Below are positions 26,901 to 34,845 of a stretch of DNA of 64,000 nt, piece by piece. The stretch spans positions 124,001-188,000 of the forward strand of contig CAWAZU010000001.1 of assembly GCA_963786445.1 (NCBI GenBank), read 5' to 3'. Position numbers and translations under genes: made by a program. This stretch comes from JAFKFJ01 sp963786445. GTDB taxonomy: Bacteria; Pseudomonadota; Alphaproteobacteria; Acetobacterales; Acetobacteraceae. Below the pieces are notes generated by a model that had not been told where the DNA came from, searched no databases, and saw only the letters and a program-made list of their open reading frames with translations. Numbering within the stretch: the first letter of the stretch is position 1; the number at the start of each line of letters is the position of its first letter.

Positions 26901-27566
26901 GTCGGGGTTCTGGGCCGTGCCGCGGATGACGGGCCGTTCGGGACTCAGGCCACGCTGGCGGTGGGCGCGGACGAGATCGTCGTCGATCATGGCGCGGATC
27001 TGCTCGTCCGACAGCATCACGATCGTATTCAACTCGTGCGAGGTGCGGAACCCGTCCATGAAATGGACGAACGGCACCCGCGCCTCCAAAGTCGCCGCCT
27101 GCGCCACCAGCGCGAGATCGTGCGCCTCTTGCACCGATGCCGCGCTGAGCAAAGCGAAACCAGTCGCACGTACCGCCATGACGTCGGAATGGTCGCCGAA
27201 GATCGACAAGGCCTGGGTGCCGATGGAGCGCGAGGCAACATGGAAGACGCAAGGCGTAAGCTCGCCCGCAATCTTGAACATGTTGGGGATCATCAGGAGG
27301 AGGCCCTGCGAGGCGGTGAAGGTTGTCGTCAGCGCGCCGCCCTGCAGCGCGCCGTGGACGGCGCCGGCGGCGCCGCCCTCTGCCTGCATCTCCTGGACGA
27401 CGGGGACGGCGCCCCACAGGTTCGTCCGGCCTTCCGCCGCCCATTCGTCGGCAAGCTCCGCCATCGGCGAGGACGGTGTGATCGGGAAGATTGCACACAC
27501 CTCGTTGATGCGGTAGGCAACGTGAGCGACAGCGCTGTTGCCGTCGAGGGTCTCGATCCGGTCCAT
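23955..27566 (-). CDS. nifJ: Pyruvate:ferredoxin (flavodoxin) oxidoreductase
   Basis: A 1203-residue single-chain PFOR that oxidises pyruvate to acetyl-CoA and CO2, reducing ferredoxin or flavodoxin. Domain I (FPITPSSPMAELADEWAA) is at the N terminus. Two [4Fe-4S] ferredoxin motifs, CIQCGQCSIVCP and CTGCGICIDHCP, lie near residues 690-750. A proximal cluster cysteine pair is in ACAGCGETPYLKLL. The thiamine-diphosphate motif GGDGWAYDIGAGGLDHVLA and DTEVYSNTGGQSS are towards the C terminus. Length is normal (about 1170-1200). Start ATG 27566 follows GGAGGAAG. It lies between the GltD-like and DHODH-like genes and is the core of the low-oxygen operon. Confidence 0.97.
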   Translation of the reverse strand: MDRIETLDGNSAVAHVAYRINEVCAIFPITPSSPMAELADEWAAEGRTNLWGAVPVVQEMQAEGGAAGAVHGALQGGALTTTFTASQGLLLMIPNMFKIAGELTPCVFHVASRSIGTQALSIFGDHSDVMAVRATGFALLSAASVQEAHDLALVAQAATLEARVPFVHFMDGFRTSHELNTIVMLSDEQIRAMIDDDLVRAHRQRGLSPERPVIRGTAQNPDTFFQARETVNPYYLSTPGIVQRTMDRFTALTGRHYRLFRYDGHPEAERVAVVMGSAAETLRATVAYLNAQGERVGVLQVLLYRPWSAKDFLAALPRSVRRIAVLDRTKEPGAPAEPLCLDVAHTLADAVARSAGQCLPLVVGGRYGLSSKEFNPAMAKAVFDHLKKEDPHAGFTVGITDDVCGTSLPVESGFDIEPPGVTRALFFGLGADGTVGANKNSVKILAEDPGHYAQGYFVYDSHKSGAETISHLRFGNAPLAAPYLLQSADFIGVHKFDFLQKIDVLGAAKPGATVLINAPFDTASVWDRLPRTVQLQLIEKGVRLFVIDATGVAQRLGLGPRVNTILQTCFFAISGVLPRAEGVRRIRTSIEKTYGAKGRAVLEKNFAAVDTALEHLHEVSVPKAVTSTEELRVFIPDDAPDQIKRIAALQFAGRGNEIPVSAIPADGSYVGGTTQYEKRNVAFSVPVWKPDLCIQCGQCSIVCPHSVIRAKAYDGALLTKAPQGFPSAPVNARGYPDKRFTLQIAVEDCTGCGICIDHCPAHDPLESGVKAINLGERLKPVEAGRRDLAFFETLPEHAREQVDLHLSRGLQFVRPLFEFSGACAGCGETPYLKLLSQLFGDRLQIANATGCSSIYGGNLPSLPWRAGPDGRGPAWNNSLFEDNAEFGFGMRLAVDQQVAMARALVRALAERIGPQLADQILDAPQSTDSEIVAQRIRVEEMRRMLGHPTDGPTCDLLNLAEHLVRRSLWIVGGDGWAYDIGAGGLDHVLAQDRDVNVLVLDTEVYSNTGGQSSKATPLGASAKFASAGKRTPRKDLALQAIAYGYVYVAQIALGASPEQTIQAMRDAESYPGPALILAYSHCIAHGYDLRDGMKQQQRAAASGYWPLFRYDPRMRKSNMNPFRLDSTRPRIPIEDFAYHELRYRILTQTRPEDARMMLRQAQAGADERYRLYVDMAARDGTRFHPFWQDEDVTRDRPKAEVAG

Positions 27567-27591
27567 GATCGGCTTCCTCCCCACGCTCCGG

Positions 27592-29289
27592 TCACGCGCG
27601 AAGGCGAAAGCGGTGCGGCGCGAGCGGCTCGCCAAACGCATCGGGCGGCGCCGTCGCTGGCAGGGCGTCGGGCGTCATGTCGATGGCGTGGCACGGGCAC
27701 TGCTCGAAGCAGATCCCGCACCCGGTGCACAGATCGAACGCCACCCGATAGCCTCGCCCGCGGCCGAGACGGGTGATCGCCTGTTCGGGGCACGCCGCGA
27801 AGCAATTGTCGCATTCGAAGCAGTGCCCGCACGACAGGCAGCGCTGCGCTTCATGTCGTGCCTCCCGCTCGTCGAGCCCGGACACCACCTCTTCGAACCC
27901 GCTGATCCGGTCGGCGACGCCAAGCACCGTTTGCGCGGCGGCGGCGACTTCGGCGAACACCGGCAGGCGTAGCATCTCGAACGACACAAGCGGCGCCTTC
28001 ACCGCCTCGGCGTAATGCACTCCGCGAAGCCAGGCGTCGATGTTGCGGGCGGCGCGCTTGCCGTGCCCGACCGCGACCGTCACGGTGCGCTCGCCGGGTA
28101 CCATATCGCCACCGGCGAAGATGCCAGCATGCCCGGTCATCAGCTGCGCATCGACGATGACCGTGCCGTCCGCCTTGAATTCGATGCCCGGCGCCTGTCG
28201 CAGAAAGCTGCTGTCCGTCTGCTGGCCAAGGGCCAGCACCACAGCGTCGGCTTCCAGCGTCTCGATTTCGCCGGTCGGTTGAGGCCTTCCGTTCTCGTCG
28301 AGGGTCAGGCGCTCGACCGTCAGGGAGGGGCCGACGATTTCCTTGATGCTGGTTAGCCACTTGATCTTGACGCCTTCTTCGATCGCCTCGTCGGCCTCGA
28401 AAGCGCGCGCCGGCATGTGCGCGCGGTCGCGGTGATAGACGATGAGTGCCTCGTCCGCGCCGAGTCGCCGGGCAGTGCGCGCCGCATCCATCGCCGTGTT
28501 GCCGCCGCCGTAGACGATGACGCGGCGGCCGAGATGCGGCGCCTGCCCGGCATCAGCGTCACGCAGGAAGGTCACCGCATCGAGTACCCGCGCCGCGTCT
28601 CGCGCGGGGATCTCGACATGGCCGCTGACCTCAGCCCCGACAGCGACGAAGACGGCATCAAAACTTCCCGCATCGCGCTCCGCGACGACGTCCTCGACTT
28701 TGTGATTGAGCGCGATGCGCGCGCCCATCGCTTCGATCCGGCGGATCTCCGTCAACAGGTCAGCGCGGGGCAGGCGATAGGCGGGTATGCCGAACTGCAT
28801 CATGCCGCCGGGTACCGGCCCCGCATCCCTGATCTCGACGGCGTGACCCAGCCGCATAAGATGATAGGCGGCGGCAAGACCGCTCGGCCCGGCGCCGACG
28901 ATCAGCACCCGTTTTCCGCTCGGCGGCGCATCGATTGGGAACGACCAGTTCTCGGCTGCGGCGAGGTCGCCGAGATACCGCTCGACCGCATGAATCTCGA
29001 CGGCGGCATCGACCGCGCCGCGATTGCATGCGCTCTCGCAAGGGTGATAGCAGACGCGACCGTGCACCGCTGGCAACGGGTTATCGCGGACGAGGGCGTC
29101 CCAGGCGGCGCGAAACTTTCCTGCCTGCGTAAGGGCAAGCCAAGCCTGGATGTGCTCTCCCGCCGGGCAAGCATTGTCGCAGGGCGGCAGCAGGTCGACA
29201 TAGACTGGCCGCCGGCTCCGAAACGCACCCGTCCCTTTTGCACTGGCGAGGTGAGCGAGTGGGGTCATGTCAGCTTGTTTCTGTTGCAT
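27592..29289 (-). CDS. GltD-like NAD(P)H oxidoreductase with C-terminal ferredoxin domain
   Basis: A 565-residue flavoprotein. The N terminus carries the Fe-S cysteines of GltD (CDNACPAGEHIQAWL and CYHPCESACNRGAVD). An FAD-binding motif, VLIVGAGPSGLAAAYHL, lies near residue 130, and an NAD(P)-binding motif, VIVYGGGNTAMDAARTA, near residue 270. FAGGDMVPGERTVTVAVGHG closes the FAD site. The C terminus adds a two-cluster ferredoxin (CLSCGHCFECDNCFAACP and CTGCGICFEQCP). ATG 29289 is preceded by GAGG. With nifJ directly downstream (25 bp) it probably moves electrons between PFOR-reduced ferredoxin and NAD(P)H. Glutamate synthase activity is unlikely without a GltB partner. Confidence 0.9.
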   Translation of the reverse strand: MQQKQADMTPLAHLASAKGTGAFRSRRPVYVDLLPPCDNACPAGEHIQAWLALTQAGKFRAAWDALVRDNPLPAVHGRVCYHPCESACNRGAVDAAVEIHAVERYLGDLAAAENWSFPIDAPPSGKRVLIVGAGPSGLAAAYHLMRLGHAVEIRDAGPVPGGMMQFGIPAYRLPRADLLTEIRRIEAMGARIALNHKVEDVVAERDAGSFDAVFVAVGAEVSGHVEIPARDAARVLDAVTFLRDADAGQAPHLGRRVIVYGGGNTAMDAARTARRLGADEALIVYHRDRAHMPARAFEADEAIEEGVKIKWLTSIKEIVGPSLTVERLTLDENGRPQPTGEIETLEADAVVLALGQQTDSSFLRQAPGIEFKADGTVIVDAQLMTGHAGIFAGGDMVPGERTVTVAVGHGKRAARNIDAWLRGVHYAEAVKAPLVSFEMLRLPVFAEVAAAAQTVLGVADRISGFEEVVSGLDEREARHEAQRCLSCGHCFECDNCFAACPEQAITRLGRGRGYRVAFDLCTGCGICFEQCPCHAIDMTPDALPATAPPDAFGEPLAPHRFRLRA

Positions 29290-29395
29290 CGTGTGGCCTC
29301 GGTGCTCGACGGCTTGTTCCAGCGCGATGTGCGCTACCTCTCGGCGGCTTCGGCCTCGGCCGGTCGTAGGAGCGCGGTCGAGCAGGACGGTCAGA

Positions 29396-29719
29396 TTATC
29401 CGGCCTCGCCGGCTCGGCCGTTTTCGACAAAGATGGGGCTGCCAAGCTCGGATAAATGGAACAGGCCGAAGGCACGCTGACCGTTGAAGTCGAGGACGCG
29501 CAAATCGTCGGCTTCGTGCAGATCGCGAAGCATGACCTGGAAGTGGTTGCCCTAGCGCTCCTGGGCGAGGGCCAGCGGGATCTCGTAGGCGATGAACTTG
29601 TCGATGCCCTTGGCGCCGAGCTTCTCCAGCAGAGTCGGGTCGGTGAAGGAGGCATGCGAGGTCAGAACGACCAGAGGCCCGCTACCGGCAAACAACAAGG
29701 CGGCTTTCACTATTCTCAT
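29396..29719 (-). pseudogene. Conserved small cytosolic protein (about 107 aa) with internal amber codon
   Basis: From ATG 29719 the frame reads MRIVKAALLFAGSGPLVVLTSHASF and, after a TAG at 29552-29554 (codon 56), continues FQVMLRDLHEADDLRVLDFNGQRAFGLFHLSELG to a TAA at 29396. The two halves read as one protein, and the TAG stands where a Tyr codon is expected. I recall similar small proteins beside low-oxygen genes of alphaproteobacteria, but no function is known. It is the first gene after the FNR/FixK box at 29768 and precedes the GltD-like gene by about 105 bp. Confidence 0.6.
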
Positions 29720-29767
29720 CCTTGCCTGACATCCAATGCAGGGTATAGCGCCGCGGCGGCGGGTAAA

Positions 29768-29781
29768 TTGATGTGGGTCAA
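29768..29781. promoter_or_regulatory. FNR/FixK-like box
   Basis: TTGATGTGGGTCAA has both palindromic half sites (TTGA-N6-TCAA). It lies 49 bp upstream of the small conserved gene heading the leftward gltD-like/nifJ operon, and about 110 bp upstream of the PEP synthase gene on the other strand. Being nearer to the leftward start, it most likely serves that operon. Confidence 0.78.
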
Positions 29782-29824
29782 GGCCGGCGCATATCAGCTT
29801 TGTTGTCGTTGCCGCCCCCACGAA

Positions 29825-29838
29825 TTGATCAGGATCAA
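29825..29838. promoter_or_regulatory. FNR/FixK-like box (perfect palindrome)
   Basis: TTGATCAGGATCAA is a perfect match to TTGAT-N4-ATCAA. It is 53 bp before the PEP synthase GTG and most likely drives that gene. Together with the box at 29768 it makes a double-site divergent control region. Confidence 0.85.
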
Positions 29839-29890
29839 TTCGCCGCGGCTTCGGATGCGGCACAATTTTCAACCTTAGCCGCAGGCGCGA

Positions 29891-32329
29891 GTGAATCCGA
29901 TGACGGGACAATCTTCCTATGTCCGCTGGTTCAGCGACCTTCGCCTGAAGGATGTTCCCCTGGTGGGGGGCAAAAACGCCTCTCTTGGCGAGCTCTATTC
30001 GACGTTGGCGGCGCAAGGCGTGCAGGTGCCGCAGGGTTTTGCGCTGACCGCAGAGGCCTACCGTGAGGCGCTCACCGCGGCGGATGCCTGGGGAGAGCTG
30101 CGGTCGTTGCTTTCCGATTTCGACCATCGCGATCTCGAAGCTCTTGCCGCGCGCGCCGCGAAAGCGCGCGAGATCGTCTATCGGGCGACGGAAGGCATCG
30201 GGTTGCGCGAGCAAATCACCGCCGCCTATCGCGCGCTCGAAGGGGACTGCGGCAAGAATGTCGCCGTCGCGGTGCGCAGCTCGGCCACCGCAGAGGATCT
30301 GCCGACCGCCAGTTTTGCCGGCCAGCATGACAGCTTTCTAAACGTGCGCGGCGAAGCCGCCCTGTTCGAGGCGTGCCGGCGCTGCTTCGCCTCGATCTTC
30401 AGCGATCGGGGGATCGTTTATCGCATCGATAACGGTTTCGACCACTTCAAGGTTGCTCTCTCGGTCGGGGTGATGAAGATGGTCCGCTCGGACCTGGCGG
30501 CAAGCGGCGTCATCTTCACGCTCGATACGGAGTCCGGCTTCCGAGACGTGGTCTTCGTCACCGGGTCCTATGGCCTCGGCGAGAACATCGTGCAGGGCAA
30601 GGTCGACCCGGACGAGTTCTACGTCCACAAGCCGACCTTCCGGCAGGGCCATCGCGCGGTACTGAGCCGCGCGCTGGGCGGCAAGCAGCTCAGTCTCGTC
30701 CTCGCTCGAGGGCAGGACGCCGCGAGCACGCATAATCGTCCGACCCCGAGAAGTGCCCGCCAGCGCTTCTGCCTGACGGATGCGGAGGTGCTAGAACTTG
30801 CCGATTACGCGGTCCGCATCGAGGACCACTACACGAAACTCGCCGGGCGTCCGAGCCCGATGGATATCGAATGGGCCAAGGACGGGGTGGACGACAAGCT
30901 CTATATCGTCCAGGCGCGGCCGGAGACGGTGGCGTCCCAGCGCCGAACGGACAGCTTCGAGACCTACGCGCTGAAGGGCACCGGTCCGCTGCTGGTCAGC
31001 GGCCGCGCGGTCGGCGAGAAGATCGCCGCCGGGTCGGTGCGGGTGGTGGTGGACAAGGAGGGGCTCGCCGCGTTCCGTCAGGGCGAGGTGCTGGTCGCCG
31101 AGGCGACCAGCCCCGATTGGGAGCCGGTGATGAAGACCGCCGGCGCGATCGTCACCAGCCGCGGCGGCCGCACCTGCCATGCCGCGATCGTCGCGCGCGA
31201 GCTCGGTGTCCCGGCGGTGGTCGGCGCCGAAGGGGCGGTGCAGAAGCTCGCAACCGGCACGATGGTGACGGTGAGCTGCGCCGACGGAGAGACCGGCAAC
31301 GTTTATCAGGGGAGGCTGCCCTTCGAGGCGACCCGTGTCCCGATCAGCACGGTGCCGCAGCCGCGCACCAAGATCATGGTCAATCTGGGCAATCCCGAGC
31401 TCGCCTTCCACACTGCGATGCTGCCCAATGACGGGGTCGGGCTTGCCCGTATGGAGTTCATCATCAACCAGCACATCGGCGTCCATCCGATGGCGCTCGC
31501 CTACCCGGAGAAGGTCACCTCGGCCAAAGCGCGGGCTGCGATCGCCCGGCTTGTGCGCAACTATCCGAAACCGACTGATTTCTTCATCGAGCGGCTGTCC
31601 GAGGGGGTCGGCACGATCGCCGCCGCTTTCTATCCCAAGCCGGTCATCATCCGACTGTCCGATTTCAAGACCAACGAGTATGCCAGCCTGATCGGCGGCG
31701 CCGGGTTTGAGCCGAAGGAGGCTAACCCGATGCTCGGCTTTCGCGGCGCCGCGCGCTATGCCCACCCGGCCTACGCTGCCGGTTTTGCGCTCGAATGCGC
31801 CGCGCTCACGCGGGTCCGCGACGAGATGGGCCTGACCAATCTGCGGGTCATGGTGCCGTTTTGCCGTCGCGTCACCGAAGCCAAACAGGTGATCGCCGAG
31901 ATGGCCCAGCATGGGCTGGAACGCGGCAAGGACGGCCTCGAGATCTACGTCATGTGCGAGATCCCCAACAATGTCATCTCGATCGATGGCTTTGCCGAAT
32001 TGTTCGACGGCTTCTCCATCGGCTCCAACGATTTGACCCAGCTTACGCTGGGGGTCGATCGGGACTCCGTGATCGTCGCCTTTGATTTCGACGAGCGCGA
32101 TCCGGGCATGCTCGAAATGCTGCGGCTCGCCGTCACCGGCGCCAAGCGCAACCACCGCCATGTCGGCATCTGCGGCGAGGCCCCAGCCAATTACCCCGAG
32201 ATCGCGCAGTTTCTAGCCCGGCTCGGGATCGATTCGATCAGCGTCACCGCGGCGAGCATCTTGCACACGATGTCGGTCGTGCACGAGGCCGAACAGCAAG
32301 CGGCGGGCGCCCTGCTCGCCGCCCAATAG
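29891..32329 (+). CDS. ppsA: Phosphoenolpyruvate synthase
   Basis: An 812-residue PEP synthase (pyruvate, water dikinase), converting pyruvate and ATP to PEP, AMP and phosphate. The N-terminal ATP-grasp domain shows VPLVGGKNASLGE and VAVRSSATAEDLPTASFAGQHD. The swivelling domain has the phosphorylated His in GGRTCHAAIVARELG (about residue 430). The PEP-binding barrel includes NPMLGFRGAARY, FSIGSNDLTQLTLGVDRDS and GICGEAPANYPE. Length matches PpsA. The GTG at 29891 is used here; ATG 29900 is the alternative, and neither has a strong ribosome site. A perfect FNR/FixK box lies upstream. It opposes PFOR by rebuilding PEP from pyruvate. Confidence 0.95.
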   Translation: MNPMTGQSSYVRWFSDLRLKDVPLVGGKNASLGELYSTLAAQGVQVPQGFALTAEAYREALTAADAWGELRSLLSDFDHRDLEALAARAAKAREIVYRATEGIGLREQITAAYRALEGDCGKNVAVAVRSSATAEDLPTASFAGQHDSFLNVRGEAALFEACRRCFASIFSDRGIVYRIDNGFDHFKVALSVGVMKMVRSDLAASGVIFTLDTESGFRDVVFVTGSYGLGENIVQGKVDPDEFYVHKPTFRQGHRAVLSRALGGKQLSLVLARGQDAASTHNRPTPRSARQRFCLTDAEVLELADYAVRIEDHYTKLAGRPSPMDIEWAKDGVDDKLYIVQARPETVASQRRTDSFETYALKGTGPLLVSGRAVGEKIAAGSVRVVVDKEGLAAFRQGEVLVAEATSPDWEPVMKTAGAIVTSRGGRTCHAAIVARELGVPAVVGAEGAVQKLATGTMVTVSCADGETGNVYQGRLPFEATRVPISTVPQPRTKIMVNLGNPELAFHTAMLPNDGVGLARMEFIINQHIGVHPMALAYPEKVTSAKARAAIARLVRNYPKPTDFFIERLSEGVGTIAAAFYPKPVIIRLSDFKTNEYASLIGGAGFEPKEANPMLGFRGAARYAHPAYAAGFALECAALTRVRDEMGLTNLRVMVPFCRRVTEAKQVIAEMAQHGLERGKDGLEIYVMCEIPNNVISIDGFAELFDGFSIGSNDLTQLTLGVDRDSVIVAFDFDERDPGMLEMLRLAVTGAKRNHRHVGICGEAPANYPEIAQFLARLGIDSISVTAASILHTMSVVHEAEQQAAGALLAAQ

Positions 32330-32352
32330 CCCTTGTCGGAAGGGGCGCGACC

Positions 32353-33057
32353 ATGGTCGCAATCGTCACCCTGACGATGAACCCTGCGCTCGACATCGCG
32401 ACTGCCACCGACCGCGTCGTCCCCACGCTCAAATTGCGCTGCGAGGCGCCGCGCTATGATCCCGGTGGCGGCGGGATCAATGTCGCGCGGGCCGTGCATG
32501 CCTGGGCGGCGATGCGCTCGCGATCTTTCCCGCCGGCGGGGCTGCGGGCGAGATGATCCGGCACCTGTTGCACGAAGAAGGCGTTGCCCACGAGGCCATT
32601 GCGATCGCCGGCTTCACGCGCGAGAGCCTGGCGGTGGAAGACCTCCGGACCGGAAACCACTATCGGTTCATCCTACCGACCCGAAATCGGCAGCGCGGAT
32701 CAGGAACGCTGCCTCGACCAACTTTCGCGGGCAGCGTCGCAGGCGGATTATATCGTCGCCAGCGGCAGCCTGCCGGTTGGCGTTCCCGAGGATTTCTATG
32801 CGCGTGTCGCAGCGCTGGCGAAGCGGCAGGCAAAGCGCCTCGTGTTGGACGCCTCTGGTGCGGCGCTCAAACAGGCCGGCCATGGCATCTATCTGCTGAA
32901 GCCGAGCCTTCGCGAGCTCGAGGATCTTACGGGGCGGCAGATCCGTAGCGAACGCGAAGAAGAGCAAGCGGCGCGACATGTGGTCGCGCAAGGCCGCAGC
33001 GAGGTCGTCGTCGTTTCTCTCGGTCCGAGAGGTGCTTTGGTGGCGAGCGCGGAGCGG
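32353..33057 (+). pseudogene. pfkB: PfkB-type phosphofructokinase, two frameshifts and truncated
   Basis: Three consecutive frames together encode a PfkB-family sugar kinase. They are VAIVTLTMNPALDIATATDRVVP with GGGGINVARAVHA (frame 1), IRHLLHEEGVAHEAIAI with SLAVEDLRTGNHYRFILP (frame 2), and EIGSADQERCLDQLSRAAS to VVVSLGPRGALVASAE (frame 3). Single-base shifts lie near 32504 and 32674. Similarity stops near 33057, where an IS91-type integrase begins in the same frame, so the GAGDS catalytic motif is lost. The gene is 23 bp after ppsA and was its operon partner. It cannot make an active kinase. Confidence 0.85.
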
Positions 33058-33645
33058 ATCCCGCATGCCCGCGAGCGGCGCAAGCTGCCGGTGGTGCTGG
33101 GAGCCGACGAGGTCGTGCGCTTCCTGGAGGCGGTGCCGAGCCTGAAGGCGCGTGCGGCGCTGACCACGGCGTATGCCGCCGGGCTGCGCGCCTCCGAGGC
33201 CGCCTGCATCAAGATCGCCGATATCGACAGCAGCCGCATGGTCATCCGCGTCGAACAGGGCAAGGGCGGCCGCGACCGTTATGTCATGCTGTCGCCGCAG
33301 CTGCTCGGCATCCTGCGCTCGTACTGGCGCCTGGCGCGGCCGGCACATTGGCTATTCCCGGGCCGTGACGGGGAGCATCCGATCAGCCCGACCGTGTTGC
33401 ATGCCGCCTGCCGCTCGGCGTGCGCCGCCTCCGGCTTGAGCAAGAGGGTCACCGTTCATACGCTGCGGCACAGCTTCGCGACCCACCTGCTCGAGAGCGG
33501 CACCGACATCCGCATCATCCAGGCCCTGCTTGGTCACAGCAGCCTGAACACCACGGCGCGCTACACGCAGGTCGCCACCAGCACCATCCGCGGCACGCCG
33601 AGCCCGCTCGATCGGTTGCGGCTGGAGGTCACGCCACCGCCCTGA
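33058..33645 (+). pseudogene. IS91-associated tyrosine recombinase, N-terminus missing
   Basis: About 195 residues of the catalytic domain of an XerC-like recombinase fused in frame to the pfkB remnant. Catalytic residues seen are the Arg in TTAYAAGLRASEA, the Lys region QGKGGRDRYVMLS, His-x-x-Arg in VHTLRHSFATHLLESG, and His and Tyr in LLGHSSLNTTARYTQ. The N-terminal DNA-binding domain (about 100 residues) is absent. The stop is followed at once by the transposase GTG (TGAGTG). Confidence 0.85.
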
Positions 33646-34845
33646 GTGCCGGTGACGCGGCCCACGCTGGAGGTGGCGGACATCTTCCGCCGCCACGGTG
33701 AGCAATTCCGACGGACCCATGACGCGCATCTCGGCCGGGTCGAACGGCGCGTCATGGCGGCGATCGAGGCGTGCCGGACGCCGGCGCTGGGTGGCCATGT
33801 CGAACAGTGCGGCGACTGCGGGCTGGTCCGCTGCGCCTACAACTCCTGCCGCAACCGGCACTGTCCGAAGTGCCAGGGTCTGGCGCGCGCGGAATGGCTC
33901 GAAGCGCGTCAGGCCGAACTGCTGCCGGTGCCGTATTTCCACGTCGTCTTCACCCTGCCGGCGCCGGCGGCGGAGATCGCCTTCCAGAACAAGCGGGTCG
34001 TCTACGCCATCCTGTTCCGCGCCGCTGCCGATGCGCTGCGCGATGTCGCCGCCGATCCGCGCCATCTCGGCGCCGAGATCGGCGCCGTCGCCGTGCTGCA
34101 CAGCTGGGGCCAGACGATGCAGCACCATCCACACCTGCACTGCATCGTCCCGGCCGGCGGCCTTTCGCCCGACGGGACGCGGTGGGTGGCGTGTCGGCCA
34201 GGCTTCTTCCTGCCGGTACGGCTGCTGTCGCGGCGGTTCCGCAAGCGGTTCCTGGCCCGGCTGCGCGCGGCGTTCGCGGCCGGCAATCTGCGCTTCTCCG
34301 GCACGCTGACGGCATGGGCCGAACCCGACGCCTTCGCCGGGCGGCTCAATGCCCTGCGCGGCGTCGAGTGGGTGGCCTACGCCAAGCCACCGTTCGCCGG
34401 TCCCGAGCCGGTGCTGGCCTCTCTCGGCCGCTACACCCATCGCGTCGCCATCGCCAACAGCCGCCTGACCCGGATGGCCGGCGGCCAGGTCGACTTCACC
34501 TGGAAAGACTACCGCCACCACGGCAAGACCAAGACGATGACGCTTGCCGCCGACGAATTCATCCGCCGGTTCCTGCTGCACACCGTGCCCGACGGGTTCC
34601 ACCGTATCCGCCACCTCGGCTTCCTCGCCAACGGCCACCGCACCGGCAAACTGGCACTCTGCCGCGCCTTGCTCGCGGCACCGCCCCCCGAGCCGTCGCC
34701 GCAACAGAGCTACCGTGAACGTTACAAGCGACTGACCGGTCACGCGCTCGACGTCTGTCCCGACTGCGGCGGGCACATGCAGGAGCGCGGACCATTGCCC
34801 CGTCATCCGCGATCGCGCCGCCCCTTCTGGTGCGACAGCTCATGA
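33646..34845 (+). CDS. IS91-family transposase (HUH, Y2 type)
   Basis: A 399-residue IS91-family transposase. The N-terminal zinc finger is seen in CGDCGLVRCAYNSCRNRHCPKCQ, followed by VPYFHVVFTLP and the HUH metal site in MQHHPHLHCIVPAGGLS. YTHRVAIANSRL and WKDYRHHGKTKTMTL contain the catalytic tyrosine region. A second CPDC motif lies at the C terminus. It appears intact. It would act by rolling-circle transposition. Confidence 0.92.
   Translation: MPVTRPTLEVADIFRRHGEQFRRTHDAHLGRVERRVMAAIEACRTPALGGHVEQCGDCGLVRCAYNSCRNRHCPKCQGLARAEWLEARQAELLPVPYFHVVFTLPAPAAEIAFQNKRVVYAILFRAAADALRDVAADPRHLGAEIGAVAVLHSWGQTMQHHPHLHCIVPAGGLSPDGTRWVACRPGFFLPVRLLSRRFRKRFLARLRAAFAAGNLRFSGTLTAWAEPDAFAGRLNALRGVEWVAYAKPPFAGPEPVLASLGRYTHRVAIANSRLTRMAGGQVDFTWKDYRHHGKTKTMTLAADEFIRRFLLHTVPDGFHRIRHLGFLANGHRTGKLALCRALLAAPPPEPSPQQSYRERYKRLTGHALDVCPDCGGHMQERGPLPRHPRSRRPFWCDSS

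Noticed and set aside
29552..29554. Amber codon read as pyrrolysine or other recoding in the small conserved gene
   Set aside because: No sign of pyl genes or recoding signals; several neighbours are broken too, so a nonsense mutation is simpler.
30791..32161. A 456-codon minus-strand open frame
   Set aside because: It is antisense to PEP synthase and has no recognisable motif.
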